From contig JAHLKC010000014.1 in NCBI GenBank assembly GCA_025449115.1, forward strand, positions 248,001-312,000: a DNA stretch of 64,000 bases. Direction: 5' to 3'. Shown here one piece after another: positions 17,867 to 29,246 of this stretch; position 1 is the stretch's first letter; each line of letters starts with the position of its first letter. A model generated the notes under the pieces. It saw only the letters and a program-made list of their open reading frames with translations. It ran no database searches and was not told the origin of the DNA. The DNA comes from Chytridium lagenaria (Eukaryota > Chytridiomycota > Chytridiomycetes > Chytridiales > Chytridiaceae). The position numbers and the translations under genes are program-made.

Positions 17867-18305
17867 ATGGTTGAACAGAAGAAGTCTCCTACAGAGTTCC
17901 TGAACTATGGTATCCTTTTCCACAATTTTACAGCCTTACTCATCATCCACCAAGTTATCGGCAGGTCTGTTGTAGTAAAGCTCAATTCGGGAGTGGATTA
18001 CAGGGGTAAATCGTCTAAACTTGAAGGCAAGCCAACATCTGACAATTAATAGGAACCCTTGCTTGCCTTGATGGTTACATGGTAAAAACGTTGAAAATGT
18101 CTCAACCTCACATATATTCTTCAGAATATTGCGCTGGAGCAAACAGAGGAATACGTCAATGGCCAATTGAAGCATAAGTACGGCGATTGCTTTATCCGTG
18201 GAAACAATGGTACTGCATTTTTACACTCTTTATCATTATCCTTCTTTTCACAATTCTCTAATAAATCCAAAAGTCCTCTACATTTCAGCCGCTAAACAGA
18301 AGTAA
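17867..18305 (+). CDS. LSM6: U6 snRNA-associated Sm-like protein LSm6
   Basis: Ring subunit of the Lsm1-7 (mRNA decay) and Lsm2-8 (U6 snRNA) heptamers. Exons 17867-17909, 17955-18005, 18053-18081, 18125-18209 and 18274-18305 give 79 residues, the normal LSm6 size, in frame. Sm1 motif: VVVKLNSGVDYRGTLACLDGYMN. Sm2 motif: GDCFIRGNNVLYIS. Introns 43-64 nt. The start is fixed by PTEFLNYVIGR aligning with the family N-terminus. Confidence 0.96.
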
Positions 18306-18602
18306 ACTCAAGTATGAAAAACTAAGAATCAGCAAGGACGGGGAGAAGCATACGCAGACGCAGATGCCGGAGGGCGATCAGCATAGTAGTTCTATAAGAG
18401 AGCCATTAGGAAAATAATGCCCAAACACTTCCATCTTACAGCTTTTAAATCGTGTCTTGAATTTCTTTCATTTATATGTTTCGAGGTGCGTTACATCCTC
18501 AATGTGTTATGCGTCGCAGAAAACACTTTTACAAAGAAATCTATTCCTATTCCAAACTTTGAGAATTTGAGGTTCCCTACTCATACTGCCCCTATCGAGT
18601 CA
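18306..18602 (+). other. Intergenic/5' leader of CAF1
   Basis: Between the LSM6 stop and the chosen CAF1 start. The CAF1 frame stays open upstream to 18417, so an upstream exon or a spliced leader is possible (GTGCGT donor near 18485, CAG acceptor near 18520). I see no independent gene. Confidence 0.45.
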
Positions 18603-19755
18603 ATGAATGTTACACATGTCAAAATGAACATCAAGGATGTCTGGGGCAACACTCTGGAGAGCGAGATGGCTGTCCTGCGAGACCTCGTTGAGAAATACCC
18701 TTACATTTCGATGGTATGCATGGAATGAATAAGGTTATACTCTTGGACTTGCACTCACTTTGAGTTTAGGATACAGAATTCCCAGAGTAGTTGCAAGGCC
18801 CATAGGGAACTTCAGAACATCGGCGGATTATCACTACCAGACACTGCGTTGCAATGTAGACTTGCTGAAGATTATCCAACTCGGGCTCACATTCGCTGAT
18901 GAGAACGGGAACTCGCCACCCAATGCCTGCACATGGCAATTCAACTTCAAATTCAACTTAACGTGAGCCTCTCAGATTATGCAATTATTCACAAGCTTTA
19001 ATAGTGACGATATGTACGCTCAAGACTCCATCGACCTTTTGACAAAATCGGGGATTGATTTTAAAAAGCACGAAGAACATGGAATCGACGTCGAGCATTT
19101 TGGCGAATTATTGACGAGCTCCGGTTTCGTCCTTGTTGATGAGGTTAAATGGATATCTTTCCACAGGTAGGATTCCCGTATAATCAATTTATTGATCTAT
19201 AAAGTGGCTATGATTTCGGATATCTATTAAAAGTTTTGACTTGCCAAGCTCTTCCCGCGGAAGAATCAGAGTTTTTCGATTTACTCAAAATGTGAGCGTT
19301 AAATCACAATATCATCGCCTGATTACCTATAGCTACTTTCCTGCCATATATATAAAGTATCTGATGAAAAGTTGCAAGAACTTGAAGGGTGGCTTGCAGG
19401 ACGTTGCTGATGATTTGCAGGTGATTCAATAATGGATGCTCATTTCATTTGATATTAAATGGGCGCTTAGATTTCTCGTATCGGACCGCAACATCAAGCC
19501 GGAAGTGACAGTCTTTTGACATGCAAGACTTTCTTCAAAATGCGGCAAACTTTCTTTGATGATAAGATCGAAGATGAGAAGTATCTCGGCTATTATATGG
19601 ATTATAGGAAATACATTTACTTTCACTGGATTAAGAACAGCTGGGTAAGACACACGGAAACCCCCTTGCAATATAATATGTGTCATTTACACCTTTGGCC
19701 AATGCTTGCGAAATTTGGACTACAACCACTCTGTTCATTAATCTGCAAACAATAA
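18603..19755 (+). CDS. POP2: CCR4-NOT deadenylase subunit Caf1/Pop2
   Basis: DEDD 3'-5' exoribonuclease that shortens mRNA poly(A) tails with Ccr4. Exons 18603-18713, 18770-18962, 19005-19166, 19205-19291, 19333-19420 and 19471-19755. Family landmarks in order: [20 protein letters not shown], the first catalytic D and E in [56 protein letters not shown], the third acidic residue in [22 protein letters not shown] and [15 protein letters not shown] with the fourth D. One G is missing near 18784 (EFPG/VVAR). The last ~40 residues beyond [13 protein letters not shown] are not conserved; a donor GTAAGA at about 19646 may mark a further intron, so the C-terminus is provisional. Confidence 0.92.
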
Positions 19756-20220
19756 CCCTTCCAGGCTTAATCATTTTATCCATAGTAACCAGCGCGCTTT
19801 TTGAAATGATTTTATTGGGGCACTTTTTTCGCTTGAAAGTACTACATTAAAGAGTTTTCCACAGTTTTGGCTTAAAACAGTTACCAAAGCGCGATAGTAA
19901 CCTATTAATGAAAAAAAAAATATTATCAGACATGCGTATCGATTGGAAGCTACGTTAGAGGAATCGCAATAATACGTCTCCTATGGCATGTTGTCTGCAG
20001 TGCTTTAATGAAAGTTGTTACATACCTTTAGCTAAAAAAAAACTTTAGCAAAAAAAAAAAAAATCAAAAAAATCATTAATTATTATGGGCATGATATTTA
20101 AAAGGTTTTAATTTTAATTTTAATTTTCTTTTATTTAATATTTATTAATTTAAATGTTGTATTCATTAGATATCTCTTTCTATACAACATCTCGTGTTCG
20201 TTGCAGTAAAGTCGGATGCT
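19756..20220. other. AT-rich spacer at the edge of the gene-dense block
   Basis: Low-complexity A and T tracts, including TTTTAATTTTAATTTTAATTTT near 20108. No gene seen. It marks the sharp change from compact genes to mobile-element DNA. Confidence 0.7.
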
Positions 20221-20229
20221 ACTAAGATC

Positions 20230-21880
20230 TTAATATTTTCTTGCTTTGCTGCTCGTGATAACGCCACGTAGACTTAATTGTCCAGGAGTGAATACCGGTT
20301 CAGGCAAGTAAACCACAACAGTTGGAATTGTTTGGCCCTGCAGGGATTCGTTTATTGTAAGGGCGTACGTCACTCCTAAGGGAAACTGTTTGCTTCGCAC
20401 CAGAAGCAGATGAAGACGACATTGGAATTCGTAGTATAAAAACACGTTTTCTCTACGTGAGCTCATTGCGATCTCAGCTTCTGTGACGTTGCGATGGAAT
20501 TACCTTCAGACAATGCGGGTACCGTTACAGAACCCCCCGGGGGGTCTAGCTTTCGTAGCATTAATATGACGGGATAGTTTTCCTTTAGACGGGTGCTACT
20601 GCAGATATTTCTAATAATTTCATCAGTTCCGTTCGCTACAATTCATATGGATCTTTGAGTACGTAATCAAAACTTAACTACGTGACTTTACTTCCCGAGA
20701 GCAATTCTAGAATTTTCTCGTTCAAATGATTAACGTATTCGTTGCTAGTTACCAGTATTGCTCGATATATTTCCCATTGTTGTTTACGAAAGTTTAGTTG
20801 ACTATCTGCGAAGACAAATCTGATCAGATCTTGCTCCTTTTCCGAATTATTTGCTGAAGCTGCATGAATAATTATGGAATATCCTCTTCGGCGTCTCCAA
20901 GACGTGCCACGGGTCGAAGACACTTGTCTCCGGTTACGCGAATGTTTTGTGGAAGATGAATTATATGGACCTCATTCAGATGCATGTTTGTTTGATAAAA
21001 GTCTCCGCAAAGGATTCATGTTTTGCCTCCAAATGGCTGGTGCTGATCACCCAAAACTCGAAAAGTTCTATCAACTGTTTCGAACACATGGCCATGCATC
21101 ATTTGGGCTTCATCTCAAATGATGACCTTAGCTTGAATGATTCCACTGTTTGTGGTATTTTGACGGATCTAAAGGGATTCTAAAATGGGAATGGGCGGTA
21201 CGACCGCTTAATGTTGATGACGGCAATATCAGAGGATGCTGTCGCAAGAGCAGTTCCTGTTTGACTGCGGATAGTGGCTAAAAGGCATGAGCAAAAAAAC
21301 ATTTTTCCTGATCTTCACCTTTGTTTATTTCCTTCTCTGCTAGTGACAATCATGTCAAATGCTGCTTGATGATGTTCATTAAAGATGTCACATCTAGATA
21401 GGTGGCCTATTGGAATCTCTAGCTTGAGTTCTTCGCGAAGGACCGTTGGAGAATCCTGTATTGACGATGTTTGATTTGGGAGCTCGAAAAAAAAAATTCT
21501 CTATGCTTGTTGGTGTTGCTGCATAATGCTATTGATGTGTTGAAGCGCGACTTGTTGACGTATGTAATTGTTGCTGATCCCATGATGAAGAAATCTTCTG
21601 TCATCGGCTTCAGTTCACAAGAAATTAAAAGAAATGCGAAAAGTTGACAGAACGCGTATGGACACACCTGTTCTCCAAATGATAAGCGCAGCAGATATTG
21701 AATGGCGTCATAAGCTCGGAAAGGTCCAAAATAGTTGTCATGGGTCATCAAAAGGCCAAACAATTACTTCATGACCTCTACCAGCAACCACGTCATGGCG
21801 TTTGGGGAAACCTGGGAAGTAAGGATTTTACAGTCCAATACTATATTCCTATGATGAAAAACAAGGAAAGCTGGTTACAA
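20230..21880 (-). mobile_element. Helitron Rep-helicase relic (helicase portion)
   Basis: Read on the minus strand in several broken frames, the order matches the PIF1-like helicase of Helitrons. AYDAIQYLLR and CQLFAFLLISCE..MTEDF lie at 21419-21763. The Walker B region IIWDEAQMMHGHVFETVDR followed by PFGGK and CGDF lies near 20990-21140. QNIRVTGDKCLRPVARLGD is near 20900-20960, AILVTSNEYVNHLNEKILELLSG at 20690-20775, and the C-terminal QFPLGVTYALTINESLQGQT with VYLPEPVFTPGQL at 20260-20390. Frameshifts and stops are too many for function. I did not find the Rep HUH part or convincing Helitron ends. Confidence 0.8.
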
Positions 21881-21884
21881 TGAA

Positions 21885-22336
21885 AAACGACAAGCACCAC
21901 AATGTTGGCATGAAGATACGTAAGTACAATTTTAAAAAACGATGTACCTTTCCGCAAGACATTGCGCGTCATTTCATTGCGCTCGTTGTCTGTCTTTGTT
22001 GTGCAGCTGCTTTAGCTTCATACCTATATTTACAGACCATTGCTGTTGAACAATGAAACAAAACCGACCAACATCATCACCCGTCTCTTTGCCGCCTTTG
22101 ATGTTGTGTACTTGATAATGTCTGAACTCTACAAAATGAGCAACCACAGCCTTCCTAATTACATACCTTCAATCCATTGACTATTCGTCTCTCTTGCGTT
22201 GTCACTCAATGAATGACGTGAACGCTACAGTAGTGAGAAATATGAACAACCGTTGGGTTTAAAATACATGAATTCTGATACGTGGATCTCTCACTATACA
22301 CAGCACCACTGAGAACAAAGATGTGAAGCAAACAAC
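21885..22336. other. Unassigned DNA between the Helitron relic and the gypsy LTR
   Basis: No gene or repeat recognised. Probably the distal part of the Helitron or older transposon debris. Confidence 0.4.
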
Positions 22337-23255
22337 TGTGATCTAATCTTGACCCATCCCTCCCTACCTAGTATTGACTAGGGGTAGGGAGAAGTAAAGG
22401 AGTTGCCCAGCAGAGCAAGTCCACAGAGCACCTGCAGACAGGATGTCTCCTGAATCTAAGTGATGTGTTGTTTGGCGATGGTGTGGGTGAGTGATCGCGA
22501 GATTCTGCTTAATGAAGGAGAAGGAACGTGTTAGTATCTTCTATGTCGACTTACCTTGCTAATAAACCAATATGAGCACCAGATCGTCTCCTGGCGATCG
22601 GGGAGGGCTAAAGCTTCCTTGCCTTCCGGTATGGCACCTTTTGGAACGTGATGATCTCGTTGCCTGACAAACTGGCACAGGGTAACCTCACTCATCACCT
22701 GCCTGCAGCGTTGATCACGGCTGGGGATCATCAGAGGTGGAATGTAGCAACCAAGCCTAAGCTAAAGGACACTGACAATGAGGAGGACCCTTGGGCTCAC
22801 ATCGCAGCCTTCTGCTGCAAACAGCTGGATTGCGGCTTCACCAGGTGGCGGGGTAGAGGGGTGGGCTGCCATCCAAGAAGGAGTGAAGGGAGATCACGGC
22901 GAGGCCACGCGCGTGAGATAGAGGATGGGAATAAACTCAATATCAAGTACTTAGTTCAACAGTACAAATTAAATGAAGAAATCTCTCATATTAAAGTAAT
23001 ACACAAAATACAAATAAATAAGAGACACAACATATGCACACACACACATAAACGGCACATATGCGCGCCACCTCCTTCAATAAAAACCCTATACAAGTGG
23101 GAAAAAGTATACATAAAAACCCAAATGGAAAAGAAGGGAGGATTCAACATGACGCGTAAATATACGCGTTAACGCGGAAATATAACGGAACTCAACGGAC
23201 TTAGACAAAATGTCCTTAAGAGCCAAAGGCCATGTGAATAATGTAATTCTTCACA
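22337..23255 (-). repeat. Gypsy family C LTR (919 bp), 3' LTR of the minus-strand element
   Basis: Begins TGTGATC and ends CTTCACA (inverted TGTG/CACA ends) and is repeated with many small indels at 24909-25845. On the minus strand it directly follows the purine tract AAAAACGGGAGAA (23256-23268), as expected for a polypurine tract before a 3' LTR. Contains two ACGCGT boxes (23152 and 23164). Confidence 0.85.
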
Positions 23256-26225
23256 TTCTCCCGTTTTTAAGAAAAGACTTACATAGAAAAGTCTAACTGT
23301 ACGTTTAGCCTTGCGCTTACGTTTTTTTATGGGGCTAGGAGGGGTATCATCACGGATGCCTTCATCTTCATCCTCTCTACGATAACCATCATTATCTTCA
23401 GGCATCGTGTAAGATATGGGCTTAGGAGCAAGTCTCTTGCGGCCAGCACTCTTTTCATATACTTAGAGCATATGCTGTGGTCTGTGTTTTAGTAACACAG
23501 TCCCAGTAATCTTTAACTATGGATGGGGTAAGGCTTCTTCTTCTATTAAAAGGTTATGCGCTGTTCCATGACCAAGCCATTTAAATAATACTTATACTTT
23601 TTGTTATGAGAATCATAAGTATGATAATCCAGTTTCTCAACATAGAACTCAGGATCATTATAGTCAGCATCAACGACTTCTTCATCAAATCGTCGAAACA
23701 ATTCGGGATTTACTCCAACAGCTACCTTATTCTTAGGCATGCGTCTAATAACTTGGAGTTCTTTCCATGCTGCAATCTCAGCAGCAAAGTCAAATGAAGC
23801 TACTTCCGCAGATGCAGCATTAGCAGTTTCTGTAGGCGGCAAAGACTCAAATGGCCGGAGTCTAGCAGCATTAGCAAGTCGTGATAAGAGCTGGCCTCCA
23901 GGGAGGAGCTCTACAACTGTGTATCTATTGCTGTCCATAGATATACTAAGGACACGCATAGGGCCAGCCAATCTAAATTGGAACTTCTTAGTGGGGGCAT
24001 TCTTGTTCTCTTTCCCTTGCCCTTCAGTCTTCAAGGGAACAGAGAGCCATACCAGGTCGCCAATATCAAACGAGTGTTTAATGCAACTGGGTTTATTTTG
24101 TTGTGCTCGCCTCTTGCGTTTGAGTTCTGCACGCAGGAGTACGGCCTTTGAGTAGGCTAGCCTAGCAGCTAGCTGAGTAACATAATCTTTAGCCTCTGAA
24201 CAATCATCATCATCGTTGAGGGATTCTTTGACAAAGTCCTGAAGGGCTTGTCGAGTATTCATGAGCACACTCACATGTGTGTCAGTGTCTATATCATCTT
24301 CAGGGAAACATATCGTCTGATCGTCATTGACTTCAAGGTCAATGATTCTCACATGCCGTGCAGGTCCATCGTCAACAAGGGGACGGCCAGCATTGAGGTG
24401 TATAATATCTGGGGAAAGTACCAGAGTTGTTGACATATAAGTTCATGGCGTTGTCAACAAATATGGGGTAACTGTCACGCAAATGTCGTTCGGTCATACA
24501 GCCATTATGAATAATAGATACATAGGCATCTTTTTCTTTCCCATGCAAAGTCGTTTTCGCTTTACGAGTTAACGAATGCATCTGGGAAGATTCATTCCTT
24601 CCAAAGGATCTCCATTGGAAGTGTGTCCAAGTCGCTTCATCGTGGATGTGGACAAGGTAAAATAGATCATAACCATATTTCTTAAGGACGTCAGCTATGA
24701 GCAAGTAAGGCTCTCGACCATCAGTCCGAGCAAGTCCATGAGCGGCTCGCGCTAAGCGGCCGTCAAAGAAGTGTAGCTGTTCAGAGAACATAGCAAGTGT
24801 TTTTAGGAAGAGCCTCTCCAGTGCCCCTAGTAGTGGAGACAGCCATCAGATGTTCTTCTCCAGTTTGAGCCCATAACCAGGGTCAGGGTATTCTTCTGCG
24901 AACACATTTGTGATCTTCTCTTGACCCATATCTCCCTACCTAGCTTCGACTAGGGGTAGGGGAGAAGAGTAAAGGAGTTGCTCCAGCAGAGCAAGTCCAC
25001 AGAGCACCTAGGGACAGGATATACTCCTGAATCTAAGTGATGTTGTTGTTGTTTGGCGATGGTGTGGGTGAGTGATCGCGAGATTCTGCTTATTTAAGGG
25101 AGAAGGGAACGTGTTTAGTATCTTCAATATCGACTTACCTTGCTTCTAAACCAATATCAGCACCAGATCGTCTCCTGGCGATTGGGGATGGCTATAAGTC
25201 TTCATGCCACCCTACTATGGCACCTTTTGGAACATGGGCTCTCGTTTGCCTCTCAGAGGTTAGAACAGGTAACCTCACTCATTGCCTGCCATTAGCGCCT
25301 GATCATCCCGTTGGAGAGCACCAGAGGTGGAATGTAGCTGACCAAGCCTTGACTAAAGGACACTGTGAATGAGGAGAGATTCCATCACAGCCTTCCGTCT
25401 CAAACGGCCGGATTGCAGCTTCACCAGGTGGCAGGGGTAGAGGGGTCGACTATCATCCAACTAAGAGTGAAGGGGAGATCAAGCCGCAAGGCCACGCGCG
25501 TGGTGATAGAGGATAGGGGATCAACTCAATATCAACTACTTAATACAACAAGGTAAAAATTAAATCAAGAAATCTCTCATATTAGAGTAATACACAAAAT
25601 ACAAATAAATAATAGACACAACATATGCACACACACATAAACGGCACATATGCACGCCACCTCCTTCAATAAAAACCCTATAAACGAGGGGAAAAAGTAT
25701 ATATAAAAAACCCAAAGGGAAAAGAAGGGAGGATTCAGTATGACACGTAAATATACGCGTCGACGCGGGATATAAAGGAACTCAATGGACTTAGGCAAAG
25801 TGTTCTTATGAGCCATAGGCCATGTGAATAATGTAATTCTTCACACATTGTCTGTGGGATAACCAAACTTGAGGTCAGCCGGCATAAACTCTTCACGGCC
25901 AAACATCACCATGAATGGGGTTTCGTTTGTGGTCTGTTGGACTGTTGTTCTGTATGCAAACAACACATAGGGAAGTATCTCATCCCAGTCGTGTGTGTTC
26001 TTTGATTTATATATGCATGTATCATCGCATAGAGTTTTGTTTGTTCGTTCAACTAAACCGTTGGCCTGAGGCCAATACAGCATAGAGAAGGATTGTTTCA
26101 TTCCTAGTACGGTTGGCAACTCTCTTAAAGAGGTCACTAGGAAATGGTTGTCCTTGATCTGAGTGTAAAGTCAAGGGAATTCCAAAGCGGCAAAAGCATT
26201 GCTCAACAACTATTCTAGCAATGGT
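23256..26225 (-). mobile_element. Ty3/gypsy family C integrase, interrupted by a solo LTR
   Basis: Minus-strand integrase. The catalytic-core half (EANTIARIVVEQ, PLTLHSDQGQ, YWPQANGLVERTNKTL, WDEILPYVLFAYRTT, MFGREEFMPADL) lies at 25846-26225. The continuation, with the C-terminal HSFDIGDLVWLSVPLK and FQFRLAGPMRVLSI (GPY/F-like) region, lies at 23546-24908. The halves rejoin across the LTR at 24909-25845 (PTDNV to FAEEYPDPG). The frame breaks several times. The N-terminal zinc domain and the first catalytic Asp are missing because the sequence stops at about 26225 against unrelated DNA. Confidence 0.85.
24909..25845. repeat. Solo LTR of gypsy family C inside the integrase of the same family
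   Basis: 937-bp second copy of the TGTGATC...CTTCACA LTR, in the same orientation as 22337-23255. Both sides carry CACATT/CATT next to the ends (24903-24908 and 25844-25849), consistent with a short target-site duplication. The host integrase reading frame resumes across it, so it is an insertion reduced to a solo LTR by LTR-LTR recombination. Carries one ACGCGT (25755). Confidence 0.85.
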
Positions 26226-27470
26226 ATTTGCTTCTAAGTCGGGGGTTATATCCTATAGTACAAAACCGACGACTAGTAATAAAATTTCGTCGAATTTTCA
26301 GATTACATACGTTCGCATACAAATGTGCACCATGGTGTGAGAAGATTGTTTTCCGTTGTAAAATGCAGTTTTGAGAAGGTTTTTTTGACCGCGGTATACC
26401 TGTGTATACCATGCCGTTGTGAACATTGTAGCTTGATTACAAATTTTCAATGGATGCTTTTTAGCCACAGGCCACCATATATGGCTTGAAACTTAGTACT
26501 TACAATTTATCAAATTGTTATCAAATGCAAATTGTCAACAAATTCATAAAACGGTATATCACTGTATACACCAATTCATAAAACGGTATACCACCGTATA
26601 CAGCTTTAAACTTTGAACTATGTAATTGTCAATTCCAGAAAGATGACTATTTTTCAATGAAATAATTTATGGTTAGGAAATACCACTGCGTACGCCTCAT
26701 GCTTTAGCCTATGTAATTGTCAATTTTATTATTATATACGATTTGTCAATGAATTATGAAAACCGTATACCATTGTATACAGCTTCACACTATAACTTGT
26801 ATGATGGTCAACTTCAACCGTGTGCTGCAAGCTACCATAGCGTCCGTCCTTGTAGAATACATAGCAGATAACACTGATCTACCAACAATGTAAATGGACA
26901 ATCAGGTATTCATCTGTAATATCAAGAGGCAATATTCACTCAATTTAGGTTTTTTTTTAAGTCACATAAGAGCTTGATAAAAAAAAAGGGAGAACATGGT
27001 ATATATTTCCTTCTTGTTTAAAAATCTAAGTAGTGTATAGTTATTCTTTTAGTAATTGTTATTAGTAGCAGAACTAGTTATGAGCGCCACATAAGGAGTA
27101 TCAAGAAAGTGAGATAATTTAATTATCATTGCTTCTTATTCAAAGTGATGCCATTAAGTTTAAAGATTTGGCAATTACATGTAGATCATCAAGCCAGCAA
27201 AAGACTTTGGAAGCTAGTGATGGGCAATAGATTGGCTGATGATATTACTTTTTTTCTTCATTGGGTTGAGTGGGAACTATACATATATACATTTTTGCAG
27301 ATGTACGTATGCGTACGTGTAGGCTTGCGCTTGCAATAGCTGATGTACGTGCGTAGACTCTTAACTATTTTACAAAAATTTTTACGGCATTTATTCATAT
27401 GATTGAGTTTACATAATTATTGATATCTATTGCTTCTCCGAGATGATCTGGAGTTGTACCTACTAATTTT
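26226..27470. other. AT-rich unassigned DNA with GTATAC repeats
   Basis: No gene recognised. Contains repeated pieces of the type CAATTCATAAAACGGTATA...GTATACA (26540-26610, again near 26750), which are short inverted GTATAC units. Left part of a larger insert in gypsy C. Confidence 0.5.
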
Positions 27471-27474
27471 CATA

Positions 27475-28470
27475 GGTGAACTCCCGCGCTCTGAAGAGCT
27501 GTAATCAGTTCGACATCTTGATGGGTCAGTTCCTCTAGATGACAAAGGCCTTGAGTAACCTCTGGAAGTACTTCAAGTCCTTCTTTGTTTTTTTTTGGGA
27601 GAAAAGCCTGCTGATTTTCTAATGTGTTCAGATAGGCGAGGCGGCGATGAGTTTTCCGTAAAGTGAGGTAATGGCCTTGACACACGTGATGAAGTCCGGC
27701 TGTTATCAGGAATAGTTTGGTGTTCAACTGGGGCAATCCTGACCCTTGGACGTATCCCATTTATATTTATTATGGTTAAATTAATTTTTTTCCAGACTCG
27801 AACCAAATCAAATGTAATAAAACAATATTCAAATTGAGACGCACCGCTGCCGCTTTCGAATGATGAATCCAGCTTTTTGGCAATATCAGTGAGCTTCTTG
27901 TCAAATCCGTCCAATATGTTTTTAAATGAAAGAAGCGATGCTTTGAAGCTGTCTTTCTTTTCGTCCTGCGCTTTGTGTAAAAACATGAAGTTGGATATCA
28001 TAGTCCTCTGTATTGCATTGTTTTTGTGCATCATTAATTGAAGACTGTCATTCTGTGCGGCTGCAGTCTGTAGGTTTGAACCTCCGACGCCAACAATGTA
28101 GCAGTCATTTAATCTTTTCAGCTCGCTAATCCCAAAGCCTGTTTAAACGTTAACAACCATCACCATTATAAAAAATTATACAGATAAGTATACCACGGTA
28201 TGCGTTAATATACAGCATTTTGCTGCGCGGTTAAACATACTGCTGCAGTACAATGCTGTATATTGCGGCATACTGCCTATACCACGTACAACTGCTGTAT
28301 GCTTTGACAGACTATGGCATACCACAGTTTCCGTTGGTAGATGTGTATAACGCTTGCAGCCGTTTCTCACCTGGAACATGCTGATGAAATCCTGGTGAGG
28401 TGTAAGCCTTGGCTGCCATAGGCCCTGGGTAAGTAGCTAATAAGAGAATTCCAGAGTTGATTTTTTGACT
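27475..28470 (-). CDS. Unknown protein downstream of the APE2-like ORF (fragmented, spliced)
   Basis: Minus-strand pieces that could be exons. A segment beginning MSQKINSGILLLATYPGPM lies at about 28381-28470. A helical segment with FLHKAQDEKKDSFKASLL and FDKKLTDIAKKLDSSF lies at about 27845-28130. A C-terminal piece with PRVRIAPVEHQTIPDNS and a basic end (SPKKKQRR or, in another frame, LPEVTQGLCHLEELTH) lies at 27475-27762. I recognise no family. It could be a continuation of the nuclease protein just upstream or a separate gene. Exon limits are guesses. Confidence 0.3.
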
Positions 28471-28524
28471 CATGTTATCAGCCTAGATACAGGGTAAGAA
28501 TATTTATGAAATGTTTAACTGCAC

Positions 28525-29246
28525 CTACCGTTTGAACGAGATGCTCCCAATGCCGTAGAAACTCCGTCGGATCAAGCCAAGTATATCCTGGCGTATGCGG
28601 ATGGCTATGACAAATACATCCTTAAAACCTAAGTTAATGAATGAGCTAAGCCAGTAGCGTTCATCGTTGCGGAATCCAGAGTATCCATAAAATCTGGATG
28701 GTTCTCGAACATCAATTGCTTTGTGAGCAATGTTGAAATCTCCTACAACAATTGTATTTGACTGAGCTTTGAGACTCTTTACAAAAGTATGTAGTCGTTC
28801 CAGGAACTTCATTTGTATTCCTGTCTGTGATCATGCCTCGTGCCATTTGGCGCATAGACATTCACTATATTCATACCTAAAAGGCAGAGAGTAAGGCACC
28901 GTCCCTCTTCAACAAAGTCGTCGAAGTCAGTGCGCATCATATGAGTCCCACATATTACTGAAAGTACGGGGATATCTTCGCGGACCATGGTCATAACACC
29001 ATTGTGTCCATTTCTTTTGTCGTCAGCATACATCTTCCATCCGCGGACGGACTTCAGTTGTTGCCAAAACTTTTCATGACCATCGCCGACCATAGTCTCT
29101 TGGAAGCAGGCGATGTCACATTCCATTTCATCCAAATATTTAGCAAAGAACTCTGCTCTATTGGATTCATCACCTTCAATTCTCTTTGCAAAGTGTTTCT
29201 TAACAAGAGCTTGAAGGCTGTTCACATTCCAACTTATAATCTTCAA
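28525..29246 (-). CDS. APE2/exonuclease III-like endonuclease domain
   Basis: Endonuclease/exonuclease/phosphatase fold close to eukaryotic AP endonuclease 2. Visible motifs: KIISWNVNSL, the metal-binding Glu in CDIACFQETM, GHNGVMTM, VNVYAPNG, GDFNIAHKAIDVREP, GFRNDERYWL and HPHTPGYTWLDPTEF. Two one-base gaps (A run at about 28811 and T run near 28612) restore one frame. The terminal catalytic Asp-His segment (R.DY..... and S.H) is not seen, so the domain is incomplete or continues past an intron at about 28530. No Met precedes the domain in frame. A single missing A near 29246 would join it to the ORF ending at 29243. AP endonucleases cut abasic DNA; LINE retrotransposons use a related fold, but the motifs here look more like the cellular enzyme. 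Confidence 0.7.

Noticed and set aside
28809..29246. LINE retrotransposon endonuclease
   Set aside because: Motifs (GDFNIAHKAIDVREP, VNVYAPNG) are closer to cellular APE2, and no LINE RT follows. Kept as APE2-like, with LINE origin as a minor alternative.
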